From: Amblyornis subalaris
Lineage: Eukaryota > Chordata > Aves > Passeriformes > Ptilonorhynchidae
Direction of reading: 5' to 3'
Assembly (NCBI GenBank): GCA_018881555.1
Contig: JACAXG010000121.1
Span: forward strand, 1,797,858 to 1,861,857
Length of the DNA stretch: 64,000 bases
This document shows positions 34,701 through 43,722 of this stretch, in pieces. The notes under the pieces were generated by a model that did no database searches, was not told the origin of the DNA, and saw only the letters and a list, made by a program, of their open reading frames with translations. Every line of letters starts with the position of its first letter. The stretch's first letter is position 1. Both the position numbers and the translations under genes were made by a program.

Positions 34701-37700
34701 ATGTGTGTAACTGCCTGTGGAGAACACAGGGACCATGGGGTTTGCTTTTGAAAAGCAGAGGTGTGTTTCTATCAGGAATGTACTCTGTTAGCTCAACATG
34801 TGTGGGAAACGTGGAAACATCATAAATTCTCATCTCCTCACTGAATTCTCTCTGGTCATCTTAACCCTCCAAGCAGTTGACCCTGAGAGCAGTTTGTGAG
34901 GTTGGTCAAATGTAAAAATCCTCATGGGTTGTTCTGGGCTCAGAAGCAACAATAATGTCTGATGTGTCACCAGCAAAATTGCTCCACAGGATAGAGTGGA
35001 ACCTGTGTTGGAAAGTTGAGCTATCTGTGAACCACTCTTAAGTAAACAGTAAATGCAGCCTTCCCAACTAAATGTGTGTCAAAAACAATGCTGCTGGAAT
35101 TGGATGGGGATTCTTCCCAATTCTGTCTTTTTTTTNAATTTAAGTCAGTTTTCAGAAGGCATCCCCACTCAGTGTGGTGTAAAATGTCTTGGTTGTTCGT
35201 TTACTGCAGGGATTCACAGATTTTGTGTTGTTTTCTGTCAGACATGCGCTGGTTTGGTGGTGTGCCTCTTATTGCTCTGGGCAAAAAAACAGTGAAGCAA
35301 CCAGTCTATGTAAGTTTTCCATAAAACAAGGCAATCCCAAACCCTCTGTGGGTGGGTGGGTGCATGTGTTGGTCTGTAAACNTCCTCTGAAAGAGGAGTG
35401 TGTGCCTGTATCCTTGTTTTCTCTTGGTAATTGTGTGAATTTGTTCCTCACAGGTGGTAGATGTAGCAAAGGCAATTATTAATGCAATTAAGAATCCTGA
35501 TGCAAAAGGAAAAACATACGCCTTGGCTGGGTAGGTCACTTTTCTGATTCTAATTAAGTACTTCTTTTTGGTGTCNCTTTTTGGCATGCTGCACAGTACA
35601 TTTAATTTCTCCATCCATGCACACAGTTTGAGCTGCAATAAATTCCACCTCCTTTTTGGGAGGAAAAATGGCTCAAGCTGTTATTGTGAGTGCTCTGAAA
35701 ATCCTACTTTGGGCCCCATTGCTCTTCATGTTATGTATGTGCACACAAAGAAATGGGCATCTTGGGAAACGTGCTCGACAACATAGATTTGGAGAAAATT
35801 CTGGGAAAGCTGTGTGGAAACCACCTGGAATTAGAATGGGTTAGAAGCAGTGGATCTGCAGTTGGAGACAGTGGATTTACAGGTTGCCCAGAGAAGCTGA
35901 GGCTGTTCCATCCCTGGAAGTGTCCAAGGCCAGGTTGGATGGAGCTGGGAGCAACCGGGGATAGTGGAAGGTGTCCCTGCCCATGGCGTGGGGTTGGAAT
36001 GAGCTGATCTTTAAGGTCCTTTCCAACCCAATCCATGTTGTGATTCTGTGATCTCTTGGGATTTTTCTGGAGAACTTGTCAGTTGAAGGCTCAGCTTTCA
36101 TGCATGCAGCCTGAGACCTTGACATCTTTGAGATCTTGGGTTTATCAGCCTCCTCAGCAGTGTGGGGAAGGGAAGATTTTCAGAATGTTTTGGGACACCA
36201 GCAAATTGCCTGGAAAGCCAAGGGAGATACCTGATGGCCCAGTCTGAGCCACCTAGAGAGTCTAAAAAGCTTAAGGCAAAGTCTGAACAAGGAAGGAATG
36301 GGAATTCCCAATGGTAGATGTTACTCTTAGACTGCTGCAGGTGCATGGGAGACTGAAACAGGCTTTTGGTAGCCTTGGGTGGGTAGAGGGCTTTAATTTT
36401 GTTTTTTCTCCTGCTGCAAATATTTAAGGACATCTGACTAAGTGTAACATTCCCTGGTTTTCCCTCAGCCCGCACCGGTACCTGCTGTATGACATGGTGG
36501 AGTACATCTACGCCGTGTCCCACCGCCGCTTCCTCCCCTACCCGCTGCCACGGCCTCTCTACCAGTAAGTGGCACCCTCAGTCAGCCTGGCCTGGGGCTG
36601 CANNNNNNNNNNNNNNNNNNNNNNNNNNNNNNNNNNNNNNNNNNNNNNNNNNNNNNNNNNNNNNNNNNNNNNNNNNNNNNNNNNNNNNNNNNNNNNNNNN
36701 NNNNNNNNNNNNNNNNNNNNNNNNNNNNNNNNNNNNNNNNNNNNNNNNNNNNNNNNNNNNNNNNNNNNNNNNNNNNNNNNNNNNNNNNNNNNNNNNNNNN
36801 NNNNNNNNNNNNNNNNNNNNNNNNNNNNNNNNNNNNNNNNNNNNNNNNNNNNNNNNNNNNNNNNNNNNNNNNNNNNNNNNNNNNNNNNNNNNNNNNNNNN
36901 NNNNNNNNNNNNNNNNNNNNNNNNNNNNNNNNNNNNNNNNNNNNNNNNNNNNNNNNNNNNNNNNNNNNNNNNNNNNNNNNNNNNNNNNNNNNNNNNNNNN
37001 NNNNNNNNNNNNNNNGCTCTGGCCAGTTGTTGTTCAGGTAGGACTGCAGAAACTGGCTTTCCCAAGGTATTCCTTAGCCAGCTTTAGCCTTGTGCTCAGG
37101 CACAGGGCTGCGTTTGATGAGCTGCTAAGAAAGGCATGCCTGTAGTTGCCCTCAGCATGATTGAGATGTCTTGATGTTTGNGGTGCTGATCCTCCTCGTT
37201 TTTAGGACAATGCAAATTAATCAGCTAAATCAGGCACCAATGTTAGAACCCATCTGCCAGTAGGACTCTGCATTGGATCCATGGAACTGCTGATGGATAA
37301 TGCGTGGAACACCCTGAACTGTTGTGGCTGTTTCTGTATTGGCTGCAAGAGGCATGAGGTTATACCATGGCTCAGCTGACACGGGGCAGCTTGTTACAAG
37401 GATACTGTGGGNGTGCTTATTAGTTTTATTCACATTGGCTGCAGTCCATGTCAGGCTTTTTTATTTATGGGCTGAACTAAGTGATAGTTCGTATTTTTGA
37501 GAAGAGAATGCATGTGAAAGGAGGATTAGCCTAGCTGTGTTTATGTGCAGTAGCTCAGTAACACCCTCGAATGCCAGGTGAGCACTTCAGGGAGAGGTTC
37601 TACCTGTTCAGTCAGAGTTTCTGCTGTTGGTCTCGAGACACTGAGCAAGAGCTGTAGCATCATTTTCTTTTCCCTGCCAGATTTCCTTTCTTTNAAGGGA

Positions 37701-39013
37701 AACTTTATTTCTGAAAAGTGCAGATATCCTAATCCTCATCCTTTTTATGGATTGCTCCAGATGCCATCAGCTTGTTTGTGTGGCTGATAACTCATTTAGT
37801 TGTCAGCAAGTGTGTTGTCTCATGGAGGCATTGAATCAAACCTTGTGACTGATTGGATTGCTGCCTACACTAGCAGAGAACAGTTTGGATGAAAGGCAGG
37901 GGCAAGAGTGAACTCTCTGGTGTGTGGGGAATTGGATGTGGGGTTTACTTTCCCCACCCACTAAGGCTCGTTTTAACTTCCAGAGATCTGCTTCTCCATT
38001 CCCTTCCAAAGTGAAATAATACAAGATCCAATAATTCAGTACCAGTTAATTAGCAGAAACACAACTAAGAACTTGGTGGCTGGCANGTTCACTGCTTTAA
38101 TGAATTCATAACTTGCAAGAACAGCTCCAGAACAAGCTCTTGCTCACTGTCTATTAAGTGTGGAATGTTTTTACCAGGTCTTGTTATCCTCTGTGCATCT
38201 GGATAAATGACTGCCCTTTTGCACTATTTTTTCTGTTTACAGTTTAGTTGCAAGATTCTTTGAGATNAATCCATTTGAGCCATGGTTAACACGGGACAAG
38301 GTGGATAGGGTAAGTGTGGGACCGTCCAAAAACCCTGCCTGGGAAAGGTTTCATTGTGTATTTGCAACTTGCTCGTGTAGTTTTGCATTCTCCATGTCAC
38401 TTCTGTGTTTGATTGTTCCTTTTCCCAAGATGTTCATCCTTAAGTAATCTATACAATACTAGATATGTTTAAAGACCTTTCAAGGAGCAACAGCAGAAGA
38501 GAANTCCCCATTTTCTGAGATTTAGGCCATATGTGCTGCATATATGGTAATAGAATTAAATATTTGTCCTGTACAAAGTTTGTTCTTGGGGGAAACAGTC
38601 TTANGTCAGCAGCCTTGAAATTACAGAATCTCCCAAGAGCTGCCATGTAGGAAATTGTTTTCAGACATATTAATATGTTTCTAGAACCATGTATTTATGG
38701 TAGTTTGTTTCCACAGTAGGAGAAGGGTGGTATAAATCCACAATACTTTTGGCAGGGGAATGATGGCATTGGGTGTAGTGCTGTTCATTTCATCCAGTGT
38801 ATTCTCTCTTGTTTTTTTCACTTACCCTGCCCGTTGTTGCTGCAGTTTCACATAACAGACATGACACTTCCTGAGCTGCCTGGCTTTGAGGAGCTGGGGA
38901 TTGAACCAACCCCTCTGGAGCAAAAAGCCATCGAAGTCCTGCGCCGCCACCGCAGGTTCCGCTGGCTGGACGCTGAGCTGGAGGAGGCAAAGCCAAAGAC
39001 ATACCCCATGTGA
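28722..39013 (+). CDS. NDUFA9: NDUFA9, complex I accessory subunit A9 (11 coding exons)
   Basis: Coding exons are 28722-28764, 30277-30447, 31238-31335, 31518-31609, 34113-34254, 34566-34668, 35242-35309, 35454-35530, 36469-36564, 38243-38309 and 38846-39013. Together they give 1125 nt, or 374 residues plus TGA, with every junction GT..AG and in phase. The product is the NADPH-binding subunit of mitochondrial NADH:ubiquinone oxidoreductase, an atypical short-chain dehydrogenase fold in the matrix arm near the membrane-arm junction. Visible features are an Arg/Ala-rich targeting peptide (residues 1 to about 35), the Rossmann motif GATGFLG at 58-64, a conserved EWD at 105-107, a YLRNK (YxxxK) motif at 178-182, PFEPW near 310 and a C-terminal [12 protein letters not shown] block. 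Family knowledge: the subunit binds NADPH structurally and has no established catalytic turnover. No exon appears lost to the intron 9 gap, because the protein reads continuously across it. Identification is from recognised sequence, not a search. Confidence 0.97.
28765..30276 (+). other. NDUFA9 intron 1
   Basis: A 1.5-kb intron whose first 200 bases continue the CpG-rich promoter. The middle holds a minus-strand CR1 copy (29599-29829). No further coding segment is recognisable. Confidence 0.85.
29599..29829 (-). mobile_element. CR1 copy in NDUFA9 intron 1
   Basis: CR1 3' region from TGGGCAGGGACACCTTCCAC through CTTGTCCTGTCACTCCAGGC. It lacks the terminal tail. Confidence 0.93.
30277..30447 (+). 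CDS. NDUFA9: NDUFA9 exon 2
   Basis: Residues 15-72. The exon completes the targeting peptide, passes the likely processing region around residues 32-42 ([11 protein letters not shown]) and carries the nucleotide-binding GATGFLG at 58-64 after the VSGIVATVF beta strand. The acceptor is TTGCAG and the donor GTAAGG. Two ambiguous bases (30284, 30353) fall on third codon positions of Gly17 and Pro40 and do not change the protein. Confidence 0.97.
31090..31114 (+). repeat. (AT)n microsatellite in NDUFA9 intron 2
   Basis: About twelve uninterrupted AT dinucleotides, 124 bases upstream of exon 3. Confidence 0.95.
31238..31335 (+). CDS. NDUFA9: NDUFA9 exon 3
   Basis: Residues 72-104, from [11 protein letters not shown] through the conserved [13 protein letters not shown] segment, which continues the Rossmann fold after the glycine motif. 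The acceptor is CATTCAG and the donor GTGAGT. It enters in phase 1 and leaves in phase 0. The following intron is only 182 bases. Confidence 0.97.
31518..31609 (+). CDS. NDUFA9: NDUFA9 exon 4
   Basis: Residues 105-135, beginning [17 protein letters not shown] and including the hydrophobic strand VVINLVG. It ends in phase 2 at a weak-looking donor, GTAATT. If intron 4 is not removed, the next codons are Lys then TAA, so read-through stops at once. The next exon restores the frame with AAA-AAC-TTC. Confidence 0.96.
31610..34112 (+). other. NDUFA9 intron 4
   Basis: The longest intron, 2.5 kb, AT-rich, with an A-run near 32970-32985. I see no CR1 copy, RNA gene or extra exon in it. Confidence 0.8.
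34113..34254 (+). CDS. NDUFA9: NDUFA9 exon 5
   Basis: Residues 135-182: [17 protein letters not shown], then [16 protein letters not shown] and the YLRNK motif at 178-182, in the position of the dehydrogenase YxxxK pair. The acceptor follows a pyrimidine tract (CCTTCCTTTAG) and the donor is GTAAGT. It lies 2.5 kb after exon 4, the longest intron of the gene. Confidence 0.97.
34566..34668 (+). CDS. NDUFA9: NDUFA9 exon 6
   Basis: Residues 183-217, from [20 protein letters not shown] to the conserved [12 protein letters not shown] segment. It starts in phase 0 after GATAG and ends in phase 1 before GTATGC. Confidence 0.97.
35242..35309 (+). CDS. NDUFA9: NDUFA9 exon 7
   Basis: Residues 217-239 ([20 protein letters not shown], then PVY). 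The acceptor is TTTTCTGTCAG and the donor GTAAGT, and it ends in phase 0. The next intron is only 144 bases. Confidence 0.96.
35454..35530 (+). CDS. NDUFA9: NDUFA9 exon 8
   Basis: Residues 240-265: [20 protein letters not shown] followed by TYALAG. The acceptor is TTCCTCACAG. It ends in phase 2 at donor GTAGGT, with the split glycine completed by exon 9. Confidence 0.96.
35880..36052 (+). mobile_element. CR1 copy in NDUFA9 intron 8
   Basis: CR1 3' end from CAGGTTGCCCAGAGAAGCTG to CCATGTTGTGATTCTGTGAT, opposite in orientation to the intron 1 copy. Confidence 0.94.
36469..36564 (+). CDS. NDUFA9: NDUFA9 exon 9
   Basis: Residues 265-297: [20 protein letters not shown] followed by [11 protein letters not shown]. 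It enters and leaves in phase 2. The donor is GTAAGT, and a 413-base run of N begins 38 bases after the exon. Confidence 0.96.
36565..38242 (+). other. NDUFA9 intron 9, with sequence gap
   Basis: An intron of about 1.7 kb that contains the 413-base run of N at 36603-37015. The rest is unique AT-rich sequence. Exons 9 and 10 join without a missing residue, so the gap probably hides intronic sequence only. Confidence 0.8.
36603..37015. other. Assembly gap (413 N)
   Basis: An uninterrupted run of N inside NDUFA9 intron 9. Its true length and content cannot be judged. Confidence 0.99.
38243..38309 (+). CDS. NDUFA9: NDUFA9 exon 10
   Basis: Residues 297-319: [20 protein letters not shown], then VDR, with the conserved PFEPW. 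The acceptor is CTGTTTACAG and the donor GTAAGT. The ambiguous base 38267 is a third codon position (ATN), so Ile or Met is not settled, though Ile is the likelier reading. Confidence 0.96.
38846..39013 (+). CDS. NDUFA9: NDUFA9 exon 11, C-terminus and stop
   Basis: Residues 320-374 and the stop codon TGA at 39011-39013. It encodes [20 protein letters not shown], then [20 protein letters not shown] and the C-terminal [15 protein letters not shown]. The first 45 residues match the conserved family pattern; the last dozen are more variable in this family. The acceptor is GTTGCTGCAG. Confidence 0.97.
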   Translation, partial: FHITDMTLPELPGFEELGIEPTPLEQKAIEVLRRHRRFRWLDAELEEAKPKTYPM

Positions 39014-39125
39014 CAGCTGGCAAGGGGGACACTCAGAGCTTCCTGAACTGCCTTTGGATGNCCCAACTTCTTTGGAGAACTGTGTACATACTGAGTAAAA
39101 TATATTAGTCATGTAAACTGTATTT
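39014..39125 (+). terminator. NDUFA9 3' UTR and probable poly(A) site
   Basis: After the stop there is a short unique stretch with the variant poly(A) hexamer AATATA at 39099-39104. A GT-rich tract (GTGTTGTCTGTTC, from about 39133) lies some 30 bases downstream, as expected for a cleavage site near 39115-39130. A canonical AATAAA also occurs at 39830-39835 and could serve a longer 3' UTR. Confidence 0.5.
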
Positions 39126-39507
39126 CGCCAGTGTTGTCTGTTCAGGTATGGGGACTGTTCCTGCANTGCAAATTTTCTCTCTGTCACAAAAGCAAATAAC
39201 ATGGTTGCTTGGCTGTGAGCATTACAGTGTTTTAAAAGTTGGGACGAGGGGGAATGTGCCTTAATACAAGTCCCTTTCTCCCTTGGCTCTCAAAGCAAAT
39301 GTATCCCTGAGCTTGAAGTGCTCAAATGATTTGAAGAGTGTTGCAGTTGAGGACTGGGTCACCTGGAACATGCCCTTTCCAGTAGGCATTGCTGGTAATG
39401 CCACCTCTTCAGATGATGAGATCTCAGCCAAAGCTCTGGCTTTGAGTTCCTGACTCTTGGGAACTTTGTTTTCTGCCCTGAGCACAGCTCTTAAAGAAAG
39501 TGCCAGC

Positions 39508-39577
39508 CTCCTGTCAGGGAGTTGTAGAGAATGCTAAGATCTCTCCAGTCTGAACACCCCCAGCCCCCTCAGCTGAT
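39508..39577 (-). mobile_element. CR1 fragment after NDUFA9
   Basis: CTCCTGTCAGGGAGTTGTAG and CTCCAGTCTGAACACCCCCA match internal CR1 3' sequence. Short and diverged. Confidence 0.65.
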
Positions 39578-40509
39578 TGCTGTAGCCAAAGATCAGAATC
39601 TCTCACTCTTTCTGTATTTCCAAACTGCTGTGAAACTCCTGGGCAAAGTGTTTCTTAAATTTCAAGAGCTTCCACATCAAAACTGCTGCTGCTAATGTTT
39701 ACTCTCTTAGAAAGAGGAGGGCTCTTGTGATAATGGAAGTTTTTTGAACCTGCCTTCTANGGAAGCATTCAATTTGGCTCCCATGGATTGTTTGTTTTTC
39801 TTTTGATAACGCAAGATCAGTGGTTTTAAAATAAAGCTGCCAATTCAAAAGCTAGGACAAACAGGAAGTGAAGTGCATATTGTTAGTAATTTGAGCCTCA
39901 ACTCCTATTATTTTTCTGGCTGCCAGAAAGCCCCTAACTACGTGAGTAATCTCATTAGCACTCGTTTGATAAGCGTGGCCCTGATAGTGGTGCGTTGCCC
40001 GTGGTTCACATCCTGCTGTGCAAGCAGTGGTGTCCTGAGCTGCCTCACAAGTGCACGTAGAGAACAGAGAGAGGCAATTAGCACGTAGCCCTGCGTGGCT
40101 AACGAGCACTTTCCATTTGCAGAGTGCTGCAGCAAAGGCTGGCAAAGGCACTGCTGGAATGTGAGGTGCCAATCCTTGGGAATGTTTGCCATCATGCAGT
40201 GGTTTATTTATTTCCCCCCCCTCACTCAAAGCACAGCTTTTCCAGTGGCACCACAGAGCTCTCCTACAGGATCTTCATTCAGACAACCATTAGAGGGTGG
40301 AAAGGGCTGAATATCCATGAAACATTTACTTCAAGCAGCTGCTCCACACAGGAACATGGGTAAAGTGGAGTATCACACCACCATACTTGGCCTTACACAG
40401 CACTTCCCCTTTCTACCTGCTACAAACTGCACTAGGATGTTTCACTAGTTATCCTTCCAAAGCAATTTATTTATTTTNTAATACAGCCCTGAGCACAAAA
40501 TTACTGTAA

Positions 40510-40990
40510 TTCATAGACGTGCCAAGGCTGGAAAAGACCTTCAAGACAGTTGAGTCCAGCCTTTGATCACGACTTTGACAATTTCCCCAGTCATTCCTTG
40601 GACACCTCCAGGAATGGGGACTCCCAACACCTCCNTGGGCAGCCCCTTCCGATGCCTGACCGCCCTTTCCATGGAGAAATTCTCCCTCATGTCCAACCTG
40701 AGCCTCCCCTGGCACAGCTTGAGGGTGTGTCCTCTTGTCNTGACTCTTCTTACCTGGGAGCAAAGCCCAGCATCCCCCAGCTGCCCCCTCCTGTCAGGGA
40801 GTTGTGCAGACCCGGAGGGGCCCCCCTGAGCCTCCTTTTTTCTGGGCTGAGCCCCTTTCCCAGCTCCCTCAGCCTCTCCTGGTGCTCCAGCCCCTTCCCC
40901 AGCTCCGTTCCCTCCAGCCCCTCAATGTCCTCCTTGCAGTGAGGGGCTCAGAACTGGACACAGGATTTGAGGTGTGGCCTCACCAGTTCA
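40510..40990 (-). mobile_element. CR1 copy, older subfamily, ~480 bp
   Basis: It starts with TCATAGACGTGCCAAGGCTG and AAAAGACCTTCAAGACAG and continues through CTCAGCCTCTCCTGGTGCTC to CAGAACTGGACACAGGATTT. The sequence differs clearly from the main CR1 type here, so it belongs to another subfamily. Confidence 0.9.
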
Positions 40991-42140
40991 TTTGGGCAAT
41001 GGGGAAAACTTGTCCCACAGCTTTTTGAAATCCCCCTACAAGTAGGACTGGAAGATGCTTGCATTTTAGGAACAGCTTGTGTGGGTGGGAATGGTATCTG
41101 CATCTAAGGGTGGAGAGAAGGATCTGAACCTTCTCTTTCCTCAAAGCCTCTTTCCTAAGCAGGTAGGGCTCTCCTTTGGACTAACAGCTAATTATGTGCA
41201 TATTTCTGCTGAAAATATGATAGCACTTGAATTCCACTGTTGGTAATGTATCACTCTGAGCTGGAACAGGGGACTTGCATAGAATTAAACCTTCCTGTGT
41301 TCTGCTTTATTCTTACCTCTCAATTTTTCTTTCTTGACTTACTTGGAAAGCCTCAAAGGTTCCTTCAGTTGCTTAGAGGGCAGATTTTGATGACTGAGAA
41401 GAGCATTCATGCTGGTAGTAATTATTGTGGTGTTATCTCTCTCTGTCCCTGCTGTTATTTCTTCTTCCTTTCCCTCTGCCCTAAGAAATAACAAGGATAC
41501 GATTATATGGAATGAGGAGATCAGAGGACTGTTACATTTAAAGTAATCCAAATTACCAGTAATTCATGATAGCGTTACTGCAACTTCTTTGAGTTGGGGA
41601 AGCAGAAGGTGAAGGGCACTGACAGAAGAGCAAAGGGAAGCTGGTGGCAGAGCTGAGAACAGTGATGGTGTGCTGTTACAGGGCTTTCTTCTCTCCTCAT
41701 AGCAACGAGTTACAGCCTGGGACTCACTCCCCGAGCACCATTCCTTCTTGGAGAAGCTCGGGAAGGTGGTAACATCACTTGGGCGTGTTGAAAGCTACAG
41801 ACTGGAAATTGCCTTTTTCAATGGCACTAGAGAACGTCCCGGATTGTGTTGCTGGGGTTCCGATCTGGAGCAGGGCGTGGAGTTCCCAGCCGGAGACACA
41901 CGCGTCCATCGGTTCCCCGCTACAGGCACAGCCTGGCGCGCATTGAACCGCCAGCAGTCGGAGCTGCTGCCCAGCAAATGCTGATCGCGGGGTGCCACCC
42001 ACNCCTGCCTCGCCCTACATCCATCCTCTGGGCGGCTACGGCTGCTTCAACAGGCATTAAACACTTCCCTTCAAAGTATTNTGTATGTACACGTGTATGC
42101 ACATCCGCAGGGCAGCGGTCAACAGCTCGCCGTCCTCACG

Positions 42141-42474
42141 GACATCAGGGACAAGTGGTGGCCCTCAGGGGTCCACGCTGGGACCTGTGTCACTTAATAT
42201 CTTCATTAATGACACAGTCAAAGGGATTGGGGCCACCCTCAGGAAGGCTGCCTAAGGGGTGTGGTTGCCACACCTGAAGGACAGGAGGTCACCAGAGGGA
42301 CCTGGCACAGGTTGCCCAGAGAAGCTGTGGCTGCCCCATCCCTGGAAGTGTCCAAGGACAGGTTGGACAGGGCTTGGAGCAACCTGGGATANTGGAAGGT
42401 GTCCCNGCCCATGGCAGGGGGTGGGGTAGGATGAGCTTTAAGATCTCTTCCAACCCCAAACATTCTGTGATTCC
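42141..42474 (+). mobile_element. CR1 copy with reverse-transcriptase remnant and internal deletion
   Basis: The first 100 bases are the CR1 ORF2 reverse-transcriptase region: translation of GTGTCACTTAATATCTTCAT and its flanks corresponds to the LGPVLFNIFIND motif, with frame damage. The element then jumps to the 3' end (GCACAGGTTGCCCAGAGAAG to AAACATTCTGTGATTCC), so a large internal part is deleted. Confidence 0.85.
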
Positions 42475-43648
42475 AAGATCTTGGCAATAGAGGGTGCATA
42501 TTCCTTGCTTTAAAACCATTTTGTTCCCTCATCCCAGGATTATCCCTGAATCTGGCTGTTGCAAACCCCCTTTCCCTGGAGGAGACACCTCCCAGCTCCT
42601 GGTCCCTGCTCNGAGCAGCCTGTACCACCCAAGACAGACCCATTTGTGCCAGAGNAGAACCCCAGGTGCTGTGAGGGGTTTGTCCCACTGCCTGCACCTG
42701 AGGAGCCCTGAAGTGTGCCCAGGTGTGGCTGTGGGGCAGAGCAAGAACAAAGGTGATTGCAAACTACTTAAAGCAGCCCTAGGGGTGGGGTAAGGGAGTC
42801 ACCCGTGCGGGAAGGAGGCAGNTTGGGTGGAGCAGTGGTGGTGGAAGCTCTGGGAAGCTGCTCATGGAGCTGCTGCTCCCCTTCAGCCAGCAGTGCCTGG
42901 GGTAAGTCAGTCTTTTGGCTTTTTGCTACATGAAACGTTTGCTGTGGGTTTTACAGGATTGAGGATGTGGTCCAGGCATCCTTGGCCTGGAGTGTTTTGT
43001 AAATGGGAGCTCCAGTGAGTGGCTAAAGAATTTTTCTGGGTTTGAGTCTTGTGTTTGGTTTCTCAGGTGTCCNACAGGGCATCAGGCCCTCGTTTTGTCC
43101 CTGTGGAGGTGTTTGTGTTGTCTCTGCCATGGAATTAACTGTGTGTAAGGCTGAAATTCATGTTCTAGTCTTTCTGCAAGTGGATAAATGGCAGGTTTTG
43201 TTCTCTGTGAATTTGCACGCTGTCTTCAACCAGCAGAGTGGGGGCTTGCTCAGGGAAGGGTGGAAAATGGGAGCACATACCCACTCTGTGGATATAATTT
43301 CCTTAGGAAGTTCACCTCTGACTAGTATTGCTGTCGATTAAAATAAAGCTGCTGCTGCATTTTGTGAAGCTCTGAAGGCTGAGGGCACCCTGGACAAAGC
43401 AGGAGGTTCTGTTAGAGCAGTAATTCAGCAAAGTACCACACCTGAGTGNAAATGAAAACAAAAGCTGCCTGTTTCCAGTTTTGCCAGTGATACAGCATAA
43501 ATTAAACAGCAATCTGCTCCCCCATTAATTAACCTTTACTGTAAAGATTTGGAATTTTTCATCTGCAAATGCTAGTCACCAAAGGCTGGCNCGAGTCTGT
43601 GTGAAATTCCTAACCTATCTTATCCAGGCCACTGACTGTGTTTTAGGT

Positions 43649-43722
43649 CCACAGAATCTCATCCTGGGCAGGCTGTTCCAATTCTTGGCAACCCTTTCCA
43701 CGAAGGAATTCTTCCTGGAAAG
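43649..43722 (-). mobile_element. Short CR1-like fragment
   Basis: CAGAATCTCATCCTGGGCAG and GCTGTTCCAATTCTTGGCAA resemble internal CR1 sequence. Low identity, so tentative. Confidence 0.5.

Noticed and set aside
36603..37015. A NDUFA9 exon hidden in the second gap
   Set aside because: Exon 9 ends in phase 2 and exon 10 enters in phase 2. The joined protein fits the family across this point without missing residues.
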